Assembly: GCA_036387475.1 (NCBI GenBank)
Contig: DASVTR010000004.1
Location: forward strand, 124,001-188,000
Source of the DNA: DASVTR01 sp036387475
GTDB taxonomy: Bacteria > Acidobacteriota > Blastocatellia > Pyrinomonadales > Pyrinomonadaceae
Length of the DNA: 64,000 bases
Reading direction: 5' to 3'
This document shows, piece by piece, positions 25,919 to 33,553 of the stretch (positions within the stretch are counted from its first letter, which is position 1; every line of letters begins with the position of its first letter). Under the pieces are notes generated by a model that worked only from the letters and a program-made list of their open reading frames with translations, was not told where the DNA came from and made no database searches. A program made the translations under genes and the position numbers.

Positions 25919-27384
25919 ATTAGCCACCAGAAGACGAGTGCGACTTCCGCGTCACCGAAGTTGTAGTTAACTAGTGAGCTAACGAAGAAGCCAACGATAG
26001 CTCCGGTCGCGCCGAGAAGCAGTCCGTGTCGATTCGTGTCATCTGAATCGCGCGCTTGCTTTTCAGCGTTGCTCGTCAGTCGCCAGAAGGCGGCGATAAT
26101 CCAGAGCCAGAAAAAGAGCGCTGGCAGGCCGCGCTCGAAAGCTATTTGCAGGGGCGTCGAATGCAGGTGAATGATCTCAGTGCCGGGAAAGCCCCACTCC
26201 GTCCAGTGATTCTTAACGGCGTCCATTCCGTGACCGAAGAAAGGATGAGTGGGAATGCGCGATAACCCGACGCGTGCAACGCGCAGACGAAGGCTTGCGC
26301 TTTGATCCTGTAGCCAGAGCGCGTTTGTGGCACGCGTACGCCAGACTGCCAATGCTCCGCCCGCCAGTACAAGCACGATGGCCGCAGTGACAAGCAGGCG
26401 CGCGCGGCCACGCGTGGCTCGCCAACTGATAACAAGAGCGCCGACACTGAGCGCAATCGTTACCGTACGCATCGCCGTCAAGATAATTCCGACGGCCAGC
26501 ACACACGTTGCCGCAAGCAAGAGCGCCGTGCGCCAGCGCGCTCGTTTGTGCTGCCAGTTGACGAGAGCAAGGCCGAGGGCAAGCTGCGCTAAGATTTGCA
26601 GCGTCTCGGAGAATGTCTCGTAATGGCGCGTCCAGCCGGAAGCGCGAAAGCGATGCGCAGGGCCTGCGCTCCTGAGGCCGGAAGGCTCAGGCCGCGCCTT
26701 GATTTCATCTGTCACGACAAAGCCCGGCCATTCGGCGTGCTCGCCGTCCTTAATCACACTGACGAAAAGCCTTGTTCCCGCCGAACTCTTTCTGATTACT
26801 TCGTCAATCTCCGCGACGGACGAGATGCGTCGTCCGCCGACGCGCCAGACCGTATCGCCCGCGCCCAGCGGAAGCGTGCGAAAGGGGCTGTCCGCAGACA
26901 TCTCTGCAATGACAACACCGCGACCGCGCGCAATCTCTATCATGCTCCAGAGCGCGCCTGCCGCGCCTGACGCAATCATCAGCGCGACCAGCAACAGCGC
27001 CGTGCGCCGCGTGATGATTGCCTGCACGAGATAAAAAACGAAGAGGACGCAGACCGATTGCAGCTTCGGCAGGCTGACGCGCGGCTCTGCCGAGAAAAAG
27101 GCGGAGAGGACAGTCCAGAGGGTGAAGAGGATGATGGGCACGTCCATGACTGTGCGGCGGATTCCAATGCGCCGCTGCTGGAACGTGCGCGCCAGCCACC
27201 CGACTGCGACCAGCAGCAGGCCAATCTCCGCTCCGGCAATCGAGTGCGGGGCGAAGATGGCGTATAACGCGAAGCCAAGCAACGCGAGACGCTCTGCAAG
27301 ATTGGTGGCAGAGTGTCGTGCGCCGTCTGTTGGAAAGCCTGCGGACGCTTTTCCCCGTGTCCTGATTGAATTGTTTAAGCTCAA
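25879..27384 (-). CDS. O-antigen ligase/polymerase-like membrane protein with PDZ-like insert
   Basis: A 501-residue polytopic protein of the Wzy/WaaL superfamily with ten or more membrane spans. Supporting sequences are VPIILFTLWTVLSAFFSAEP near the third span, the periplasmic RASGWTRHYETFSETL block where WaaL-type enzymes carry a functional Arg and His, and FFGHGMDAV...HLHSTPLQIAFERGLPALFFW in the large C-terminal loop. Unusually, residues about 158-224 (PLGAGDTVWRVGGRRISSVAEIDEVI...GTRLFVSVIKDGE) read as a PDZ-like domain between two membrane segments. The last 12 residues (ending SSKQSN) are encoded by the arm of a repeat palindrome. Likely joins polymer to a lipid or protein acceptor or polymerises it; donor unknown. 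Confidence 0.78.
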   Translation of the reverse strand: MSLNNSIRTRGKASAGFPTDGARHSATNLAERLALLGFALYAIFAPHSIAGAEIGLLLVAVGWLARTFQQRRIGIRRTVMDVPIILFTLWTVLSAFFSAEPRVSLPKLQSVCVLFVFYLVQAIITRRTALLLVALMIASGAAGALWSMIEIARGRGVVIAEMSADSPFRTLPLGAGDTVWRVGGRRISSVAEIDEVIRKSSAGTRLFVSVIKDGEHAEWPGFVVTDEIKARPEPSGLRSAGPAHRFRASGWTRHYETFSETLQILAQLALGLALVNWQHKRARWRTALLLAATCVLAVGIILTAMRTVTIALSVGALVISWRATRGRARLLVTAAIVLVLAGGALAVWRTRATNALWLQDQSASLRLRVARVGLSRIPTHPFFGHGMDAVKNHWTEWGFPGTEIIHLHSTPLQIAFERGLPALFFWLWIIAAFWRLTSNAEKQARDSDDTNRHGLLLGATGAIVGFFVSSLVNYNFGDAEVALVFWWLMGTVVVVSSKQSN

Positions 27385-27795
27385 AATGGTTTGCTAAATA
27401 ATTCCGGGATGAGAATTTGCCTCGCTTGCTTAAGGCGTTTGCGCGACGGACGGGAAATCTCTCTCGTTCTCTCTCAAGGTCGCGGTCATTGTCGGGGATT
27501 ATCGTGCCGAACTCAATCGGCGGGGCGGGAAGAAGCGTGCGGCATGTTTCCAGAGGGTGTGCAATCGACTCTGGCCGGGCCGAAAAGGGCTTGACGAAAG
27601 AGGGCGCAAACCCCGCCAGAGCAAGGGCGTTGACACTCTCCGTTTTCGCGTGTTAGCGTACATAACAGCGCGCTTCTGCCGGAGAAAGCGCCTGCTAAAC
27701 AATAATGGTGCAATCCTTTTGGGCGTGATTCGCGTCGAGGCCACCCCGCTGCGGCTGATGCCGCGACTCCTTTTCATAGTGACTGAAGACTGCTG
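27385..27795. other. 411-base divergent intergenic region
   Basis: It separates the minus-strand ligase-like gene from the plus-strand TPR gene. A weak promoter-like pair, TTGACA at 27630-27635 with an extended -10 candidate around 27651-27659 (TGTTAGCGT), could drive the TPR gene. No reading frame here has convincing protein-like character, and no hairpin with a T-run was seen. Confidence 0.4.
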
Positions 27796-30210
27796 ATGGG
27801 CTTTGATAAAGCAAAGGTTGTGCGTGCGGCTGAAAAATACCTTGCTCAGGGCAAGATCGCGGCTGCCATCATAGAGTATCGCAACATCGTCGCACACGAC
27901 GAGAATGATTACGCGGCGCTCAATACGCTCGGCGATCTCTATATCCGCACCAAGCAGAAGGACGAAGCCATCGGTTGCTTCCGTCACGTCGCCGAACACT
28001 ATCGCCAGCAGGGTTTTACGCTCAAAGCCATCGCGATGTACAAGAAGATTGACCGCCTCCAGCCGCAAGACCCGGAGATAGCGGGCAATCTGGCCCTGCT
28101 CTATGAAGCGCAGGGGCTATTGGTTGACGCGCGTGCGCAGTACATGGTCGTCGCCGACGCTTACGGGCGAGACGGACAGCAGCGGAAGGCGCTCGAAGTC
28201 CTGCGTCGCATCGCAGACCTCGATTCGCAGAATACGGAAATCCGCCTCCAACTCGCGCAGGGCTACATGCGCGAGAATATGACTGCTGAAGCCGCCAAGA
28301 CCTTTGCCGAAGCGGGCAGGCAATTTCTCACACGCGGCATTCACGACCGCGCTCTCAGCGCCTTTGACCTTGCGCTTGATATTAGCCCGCGCGACCCTGT
28401 CGTCTTGAGCGGAATGCTGGAAGCGCACATCAAACTGGGGACGGCTGACGAAGCCGCTGAAATCATTTCGCGCGCCGTCGCAGAGCAGCCCGATGATGTA
28501 GAGTTGTTGTCCATGCTCGTCACCGCTCACGTTGAGGCGGAAGATGCGCCCGCCGCAGAGCACGCGACCGCTTTGCTCGTCAAGCAGGACGCAGCAATGT
28601 ACGAGCGTTTCGTTGACGTGGCCCGCATCTACATCAACCAGAACGACCTGAGCGCAGCCGTTCGCGTGCTCGGTAATATCTCCGAGCAGATGCTCGCCAA
28701 GCGCGAGGAAGCGCGTTTGATGGAATTGCTCAACGAAGTGTTGACGCGCGACCCCGAACAGATTCCGGCGCTTCATCTCTTAATCAGGATTCACACATGG
28801 CAGCGCGACGACGATAAGCTGCGCGCCGCGCTCGAACGACTCGCCGAAGCGGCGGAGGCCGCTGGCCTGGTTGATGAAGAGCGCCGCGCGCTGGTGCAGT
28901 TGATTCATCTCTCGCCGGAGCAGGATTATCTTGACCGCCTGCACAGTCTGGGCGCTGCTGCCGCTGAGGAAGAGAAGGAGCAACCCGCGCCACCGCAGGA
29001 CGAAGGAGTCCCGACTTTCGAGAGCTTCGCGCTGGTCAACGAAGATTTCCGAAGCGCCGACGCGATGGGCCTTCCCGCGACTGAAGAGAGCACGGAATTT
29101 GAGTGGAACGCGGTTACGCCAACGGCTTCCGAGCCGACAGCCAAGCCGCCCACCGCTTTCAAAGCTGATCCGTCATCATCCTTTGCCGACCTCAACGAAG
29201 AGATTAGCTGGGTTTCAGCCGGGCCAACCGACACGACGCCCGCAAGCGAGTCGAATCAAAATTCTTCCTATATCACAGGCTTTCAGGAAATAGAGTTCAA
29301 CACCGAAACGCTCGGCACGCAGACCGAGGCTCAGGAAGAGCAAGCCGAGGGCGCGCTCGACCCGCAGCGCGAGGCACACTTAAAGCAGGAGTTGGACAGC
29401 GTTGATTTCTACATCGCGCAGGGCTACACGGACATCGCGCTCGATACATTGGGAATGCTTGAAAGACAGTTTGGCCCACAGGCAGGCATCACTGCGCGCC
29501 GCGAGAAATTAACACAGGACGCGCCGATTGTTATTGATTCTGCGCCGCCGGTGCAGGAATACTCTGCCGAGTTCACGGATGCCAGGCTCTACGAAGTGGC
29601 CGAAGAAACAATTGCGGCTGACGACGTAGAAGAACTCGACAGCGCTTTCGCAGAGTTGACCGCGCCGACTGCGCCCGTTAAGACAGAGGAACAGCCTCCG
29701 CCTGATTCATCTCAGGCCAAGCCCGCCGGGATTGATCCGGGACTCGCCGCCATCTTCGACGAGTTTCGCACGGCGGTCGAAGACGATTCTCCGGCCTCGG
29801 ACGACGGCGACTATGAGACGCACTATAATCTCGGCATCGCTTATAAAGAGATGGATTTGGTGGACGAGGCGGTCGAAGAGTTTCAGGCTGCCGCCGCATT
29901 GGCCGCGCCGCAGGACAGCACCCCGCGCTACCTGCAATGCTGCAACATGCTCGGCCACTGCTTTATGCAGAAGGGGATGCCGAGCCTCGCCGTGATGTGG
30001 TTCAAGAAGGGATTGGAGACGCGCGGCCATACGGAGGACGAATATCAAGCCTTGCGCTACGATCTTGGGCTGGCCTACGAGCAGATGGGCGAGCTTGATC
30101 GTGCGATTGAGGTCTTCACGGAAGTTTACGGCGTCAACGTCTCTTACCGCGGCGTCGCAGGCAAGCTGCGCGAGTTGCAAGCGCAAAAAGCTGTCACAGG
30201 TAATAAGTGA
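27796..30210 (+). CDS. large cytoplasmic TPR-repeat protein
   Basis: An 804-residue protein without signal peptide. Residues about 1-390 are consecutive TPR-like helix pairs (AAIIEYRNIVAHDENDYAAL, KAIAMYKKIDRLQPQDPEI, KALEVLRRIADLDSQNTEIR). A long acidic, Pro/Ala/Glu-rich and probably disordered linker follows (about 395-665). A second short TPR set closes the protein (HYNLGIAYKEMDLVDEAVEEFQAA, LGLAYEQMGELDRAIEVF). It is likely a scaffold or assembly factor; the specific role is unknown. The final residues AVTGNK and the stop codon lie inside the arm of a repeat palindrome, so the natural C-terminus may have been altered by it. Confidence 0.8.
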   Translation: MGFDKAKVVRAAEKYLAQGKIAAAIIEYRNIVAHDENDYAALNTLGDLYIRTKQKDEAIGCFRHVAEHYRQQGFTLKAIAMYKKIDRLQPQDPEIAGNLALLYEAQGLLVDARAQYMVVADAYGRDGQQRKALEVLRRIADLDSQNTEIRLQLAQGYMRENMTAEAAKTFAEAGRQFLTRGIHDRALSAFDLALDISPRDPVVLSGMLEAHIKLGTADEAAEIISRAVAEQPDDVELLSMLVTAHVEAEDAPAAEHATALLVKQDAAMYERFVDVARIYINQNDLSAAVRVLGNISEQMLAKREEARLMELLNEVLTRDPEQIPALHLLIRIHTWQRDDDKLRAALERLAEAAEAAGLVDEERRALVQLIHLSPEQDYLDRLHSLGAAAAEEEKEQPAPPQDEGVPTFESFALVNEDFRSADAMGLPATEESTEFEWNAVTPTASEPTAKPPTAFKADPSSSFADLNEEISWVSAGPTDTTPASESNQNSSYITGFQEIEFNTETLGTQTEAQEEQAEGALDPQREAHLKQELDSVDFYIAQGYTDIALDTLGMLERQFGPQAGITARREKLTQDAPIVIDSAPPVQEYSAEFTDARLYEVAEETIAADDVEELDSAFAELTAPTAPVKTEEQPPPDSSQAKPAGIDPGLAAIFDEFRTAVEDDSPASDDGDYETHYNLGIAYKEMDLVDEAVEEFQAAAALAAPQDSTPRYLQCCNMLGHCFMQKGMPSLAVMWFKKGLETRGHTEDEYQALRYDLGLAYEQMGELDRAIEVFTEVYGVNVSYRGVAGKLRELQAQKAVTGNK

Positions 30211-30272
30211 TGAGGTGACAAGAGCGAAATTTTTCTTTATCCTGTTACCTGTCAACTGTGACTTGTCACTTG
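30191..30272. repeat. heptad-repeat palindrome, family C (CARGTGA words)
   Basis: The left arm (30191-30222) contains CAGGTAA and TAAGTGA. The right arm (30241-30272) is the inverse of CAAGTGA, CAAGTCA and related words in 7-base register. The left arm overlaps the last codons and stop of the TPR gene, and the right arm ends eight bases before the next start codon. The loop between arms is A/T-rich. Confidence 0.82.
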
Positions 30273-30279
30273 AATTATT

Positions 30280-30669
30280 ATGGCTGCCAAGTTAAGCGTC
30301 ATCTTTTTTATCGTTCTGTGTCTCGAAGTCGGCCTTTTTCTCACAATTGTGCCGTGGTATCCGCTCTTCCACATGAATGATTGGGGCGATAATTACCTGT
30401 TGCTCTATGCGGCGCGCAAGACGGGATTGATGGGCCTCCAACACGCGGTTGCGTCGGGGTGGGTGCGTGGCGCTGTCTCCGGTCTCGGCGTCCTGAACCT
30501 GTTCATGGCCTTCTGGGAGATGGCCCACTTCGATCAGACAGTGCGTTATTTGCAGGGCGAGAGCGCCCGGCACGCCGCGAAAAAAGATGCCGCTCAACCT
30601 GCCCAAAGCGCCGACGAGCTATCTCATCACGAGCGGCGAGACGACGGCGAACAGCACCCCGGCCAGTGA
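30280..30669 (+). CDS. small membrane protein of unknown function
   Basis: A 129-residue protein. Two hydrophobic segments are visible (KLSVIFFIVLCLEVGLFLTIV at residues 4-24 and a weaker one about 62-80), and the C-terminal 35 residues are hydrophilic. WYPLFHMNDWGDNYLLLYA between them looks conserved. I do not recognise the family. Its last 83 bases overlap thiE in another frame, so either the true C-terminus is shorter through sequence error or the two genes are translationally coupled. Confidence 0.6.
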   Translation: MAAKLSVIFFIVLCLEVGLFLTIVPWYPLFHMNDWGDNYLLLYAARKTGLMGLQHAVASGWVRGAVSGLGVLNLFMAFWEMAHFDQTVRYLQGESARHAAKKDAAQPAQSADELSHHERRDDGEQHPGQ

Positions 30670-31252
30670 AGATTTCCAGAAAATCCTCGCCCTAATCACA
30701 GCCGCCGTGGCCGCGCGCGTCTCGCTTGTCCAACTCCGCGAAAAAAATCTTTCCGCCCGCACACTCTTTCAACTGGCAACGCATGCCGTCGCTATCACTC
30801 GTGGTAGTGCGACGCGCCTGCTCGTCAACGACCGCCCGGACATCGCCCGCGCAGCCCGCGCCGATGGCGTTCATCTCACAACGCGCTCGCTTCCGGTTGA
30901 TGTCGTCCGCCGCGCTTTTGGCGACGAACTACTGATCGGCGTTTCGACGCACACGCTCGGCGAAGCGCGTGCGGCGCGTGACGGCGGCGCGGACTTCGCC
31001 GTCTTTGGCCCAATCTTCGAGACGCCCTCCAAACAATCTTACGGCCCACCCGTCGGCCTCGAAAAACTTATCGAGGCGGTGAACACATTGAAGCCCTTCC
31101 CGCTCATCGCGCTCGGCGGCATTACTCACGAGAATGCTTCAACAGTTCTTCGCGCAGGAGTCAGCGGCGTCGCTGGAATACGCCTCTTCTGCGACGAGCA
31201 GGCCATCGAGTTGACGATGAACGCGCTGCGCGACCAACATCTCTCTAAGTGA
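30587..31252 (+). CDS. thiE: thiamine-phosphate synthase
   Basis: A 221-residue TIM-barrel enzyme that joins HMP pyrophosphate and the thiazole phosphate to give thiamine monophosphate. The family motifs are all visible: SLVQLREKNLSARTL (substrate-binding), LLVNDRPDIARAARADGVHL, LIGVSTHTLGEA, ADFAVFGPIFETPSKQSYG (phosphate loop) and LIALGGITHENASTVLRAGVSGVA. The start gives the common SYLITSGET opening strand. It overlaps the upstream membrane-protein gene by 83 bases. thiD lies two genes downstream, so thiamine genes are loosely grouped. Confidence 0.9.
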   Translation: MPLNLPKAPTSYLITSGETTANSTPASEDFQKILALITAAVAARVSLVQLREKNLSARTLFQLATHAVAITRGSATRLLVNDRPDIARAARADGVHLTTRSLPVDVVRRAFGDELLIGVSTHTLGEARAARDGGADFAVFGPIFETPSKQSYGPPVGLEKLIEAVNTLKPFPLIALGGITHENASTVLRAGVSGVAGIRLFCDEQAIELTMNALRDQHLSK

Positions 31253-31302
31253 AGATGTAGCAGACAAAGATTAAATTAAACTGGCGAAAACTCGTTTCCT
31301 CT

Positions 31303-31689
31303 TTACGACCTGACTCTTTCCATCGCCACTTCGGAGGCACAGAATCCCATCTTCTCCCAGAAGCCGTTGCTTCCCCGGCCAGCGCGTAAGACCCAGGTGA
31401 TTCCCGAATCGTCTTTGATGAGTCGGCGCACAAGTTCACGACCGATACCCTGCCCGCGCCTGTCTGCGGCGACCGCGACCATCGAGATATATCCGTTGGA
31501 GACTTCATCACACAGCGCTCTGGCAAATCCGACGACGCGGGAATTATCGACAGCGACGATAGCTCGGCTGGTATTCTTCATCATCCGCTCAAACTTTTCG
31601 GGATCGGCGACGCGTTGCTGCCAACCCGCTGCGGAGAGAAATTGACGCACAGGCTCATAGTCGTCCGAAGCTATTGATCTATATCCCAT
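31303..31689 (-). CDS. GNAT-family N-acetyltransferase
   Basis: A 128-residue acetyl-CoA-dependent acetyltransferase. Motif A is MVAVAADRRGQGIGRELVRRLI (the R/Q-x-x-G-x-G/A loop binds acetyl-CoA), preceded by VGFARALCDEVSNGYI and followed by the terminal GFWEKMGFCASEVAM strand. Substrate unknown. It lies alone on the minus strand between thiE and the alpha/beta hydrolase gene, convergent with thiE. Confidence 0.82.
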   Translation of the reverse strand: MGYRSIASDDYEPVRQFLSAAGWQQRVADPEKFERMMKNTSRAIVAVDNSRVVGFARALCDEVSNGYISMVAVAADRRGQGIGRELVRRLIKDDSGITWVLRAGRGSNGFWEKMGFCASEVAMERVRS

Positions 31690-31795
31690 CTGGTGTTTCC
31701 TCGGCTATGCTTCGAGTTACCCGTGAACAGACTCTCTGTTATTATTGCTGTCCGTCTGCTGTTGATTAAAGTTTTTCAAATGGGAGCAATCGAAC

Positions 31796-32554
31796 ATGAC
31801 TGAAAATCTCACGCGATTCATTCAACACACAGCGTTCTTCAGCGCGCTACTCTTGATGCTGACGCCGACCGCCGCCTGCCAGCAAACAGCCCAGCCGAAA
31901 GCTGTCGATCAGCCGAAGTCTAACGCTCAAGCAGCGCCCGCCGCCAACGTGCGCGGCGTTATCTGGAAAGAGATTCCAGATAAAGTTGACCCTACAGCCC
32001 GGTATCTTTTCTACATGCACGGAATAATTGTCGAGAACGAGGGCATTCGCCCGACCAGTCCGCGCTTCGGAGTTTACGAATACGAGCAGATACTTGAAAC
32101 CCTCGCGGGCAAGGGCTTCATTGTTATCAGTGAAGCCCGTCCGAGGGGAACAATCGTGACGGAATATGCCGCCAAAGTCGTCGGGCAAATCAACAAGCTG
32201 TTGAAAGCGGGCGTTGCACCACAGCACATAACGGTCGTCGGCGCATCGCGCGGCGGCGGAATCGCTATCGCCGTTTCCAGTCAACTGCGAAACAGGGATG
32301 TCAATTTTGTCATCATGGCAGCCTGCGGCGACTTCGACATCTATAAAACATTTCGCACAGACCTCTGGGGCAACGTGCTTTCTATCTACGATTATAAAGA
32401 CACGGTGAGTTCGTGCCAGCCATTCTTCGATAAATCAAAGACTGGATTGGGTCGCCATCGCGAGATAGTAACAAAGCTGGGCGTGGGCCACGGTCTGCTG
32501 TATCGACCGCTGAAAGAGTGGGTCGATCCGGTCGTCGAGTGGGCCAATCAATAG
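31796..32554 (+). CDS. exported alpha/beta-hydrolase-fold protein, possible lipoprotein
   Basis: A 252-residue protein. The N-terminus has a hydrophobic stretch (FFSALLLMLTPTAAC) with Cys28 followed by QQ, an imperfect lipobox, so it may be a lipoprotein or simply exported. The hydrolase fold shows RYLFYMHGII with the oxyanion region, the nucleophile elbow VVGASRGGG (Ser151), a candidate acid in IYDYKD and the candidate catalytic His232 in GVGHGLL. The start is supported by GGGAG 12 bases upstream. Substrate unknown; the fold is clear. The thiD frame begins six bases after its stop. Confidence 0.75.
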   Translation: MTENLTRFIQHTAFFSALLLMLTPTAACQQTAQPKAVDQPKSNAQAAPAANVRGVIWKEIPDKVDPTARYLFYMHGIIVENEGIRPTSPRFGVYEYEQILETLAGKGFIVISEARPRGTIVTEYAAKVVGQINKLLKAGVAPQHITVVGASRGGGIAIAVSSQLRNRDVNFVIMAACGDFDIYKTFRTDLWGNVLSIYDYKDTVSSCQPFFDKSKTGLGRHREIVTKLGVGHGLLYRPLKEWVDPVVEWANQ

Positions 32555-32560
32555 TAGGCG

Positions 32561-33553
32561 ATGGCCCTTTATTTAGCCAATCGTTTCGGCATCATGATGA
32601 GCAACGAAAAAGCGGCTCCGCCCGTCGCGCTGACCATCGCCGGATTCGACCCTTCCGGCGGCGCAGGCATCATCGCAGACATCCGTACGTTTGCGGCCTT
32701 CGGCTGCTTTGCGACTGCTGCCGTCACCTCTCTGACTTATCAAAATACTCTCGGCGTCTACGGCGCAGCGCATCAATCGGCTGAAGCCGTCCGCGCGCAG
32801 GTCATGCCGGTGGTCGAAGATTTCGAGGTGTCGTGTGTCAAGACGGGGATGCTGCCGACGCGCGAGGTGATAGAAGAAGTTGCGCGACTGTTTCGTGAAA
32901 CCGCATTGCCGCCGCCGGTGGTTGACCCGGTCGTGCGTTCGACCTCCGGCTATGACTTGATAGACGACGCGGCGCTCGCATCGCTCGTCCGGGAGTTGTT
33001 GCCGCTGGCGCGCCTCGTCACGCCGAACATCCCGGAGGCGGAACGCATCACGGGCTTGCGAATAGGCGATGAAGAAGGAATGCGCCGCGCCGCACGCGCC
33101 ATTCGCAACATGGGTGCTCGCGCCGTGCTCATCAAAGGAGGTCATCTCAACGCGCGGGAGACAGAGAGCATCGAGCGGAAAGCCGCTAGCAGTCAGCAAT
33201 CAGCAGCAGGCTTGGCAGGGAAGACAACGAACGTTGAAAGATATGAGAACAATCTGACCGCGCTTGATTTGCTGGATGACGAAGGGCGCGTCACGCTGTT
33301 TCGCGAGGAGCGCATCGCTACTACTTCCACACACGGCACGGGTTGTACGCTTGCCGCCGCCATTGCCGCCTGCCTGGGGCGTCGAATGACTCTGGTGGAA
33401 TCTATCAGCGCGGCAAAGAGTTTTGTCACGGATGCGATTCGACAAGCGCCCAAACTCGGCCACGGTCACGGCCCTCTCAATCACACCGTCGCCGTGCGCT
33501 TCGACGGGCGTAACTTCCAACATGATGAGGATGACAGGGATGCTCTTCGATGA
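32561..33553 (+). CDS. thiD: hydroxymethylpyrimidine (phosphate) kinase
   Basis: A 330-residue ribokinase-fold enzyme that phosphorylates HMP and HMP-P in thiamine synthesis. Visible motifs are ALTIAGFDPSGGAGIIADI, TAAVTSLTYQNTLGV, VKTGMLPT, VVDPVVRSTSGYDLI, LVTPNIPEAE, VLIKGGH and the catalytic THGTGCTLAAAIAA. A start at 32597 (MSNEKAAPPVAL) would match family lengths better; no ribosome-binding site decides between them. Residues about 200-235 are an insertion relative to usual ThiD between the GGH strand and the substrate lid. It is partly encoded by repeat words of family A (AASSQQSAAG). The stop overlaps the amidase start by four bases. Confidence 0.88.
   Translation: MALYLANRFGIMMSNEKAAPPVALTIAGFDPSGGAGIIADIRTFAAFGCFATAAVTSLTYQNTLGVYGAAHQSAEAVRAQVMPVVEDFEVSCVKTGMLPTREVIEEVARLFRETALPPPVVDPVVRSTSGYDLIDDAALASLVRELLPLARLVTPNIPEAERITGLRIGDEEGMRRAARAIRNMGARAVLIKGGHLNARETESIERKAASSQQSAAGLAGKTTNVERYENNLTALDLLDDEGRVTLFREERIATTSTHGTGCTLAAAIAACLGRRMTLVESISAAKSFVTDAIRQAPKLGHGHGPLNHTVAVRFDGRNFQHDEDDRDALR
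33184..33210 (+). repeat. heptad-repeat fragment inside thiD
   Basis: Three tandem 7-base words (GCTAGCA, GTCAGCA and a variant) occur in frame within thiD and encode an Ala/Ser/Gln-rich stretch. They resemble family A words of the intergenic palindromes, but no inverse arm is present. Confidence 0.5.

Noticed and set aside
27385..27795. Short open frames on both strands in the gap before the TPR gene
   Set aside because: They overlap each other in several frames, lack ribosome-binding sites and show no conserved-looking composition.
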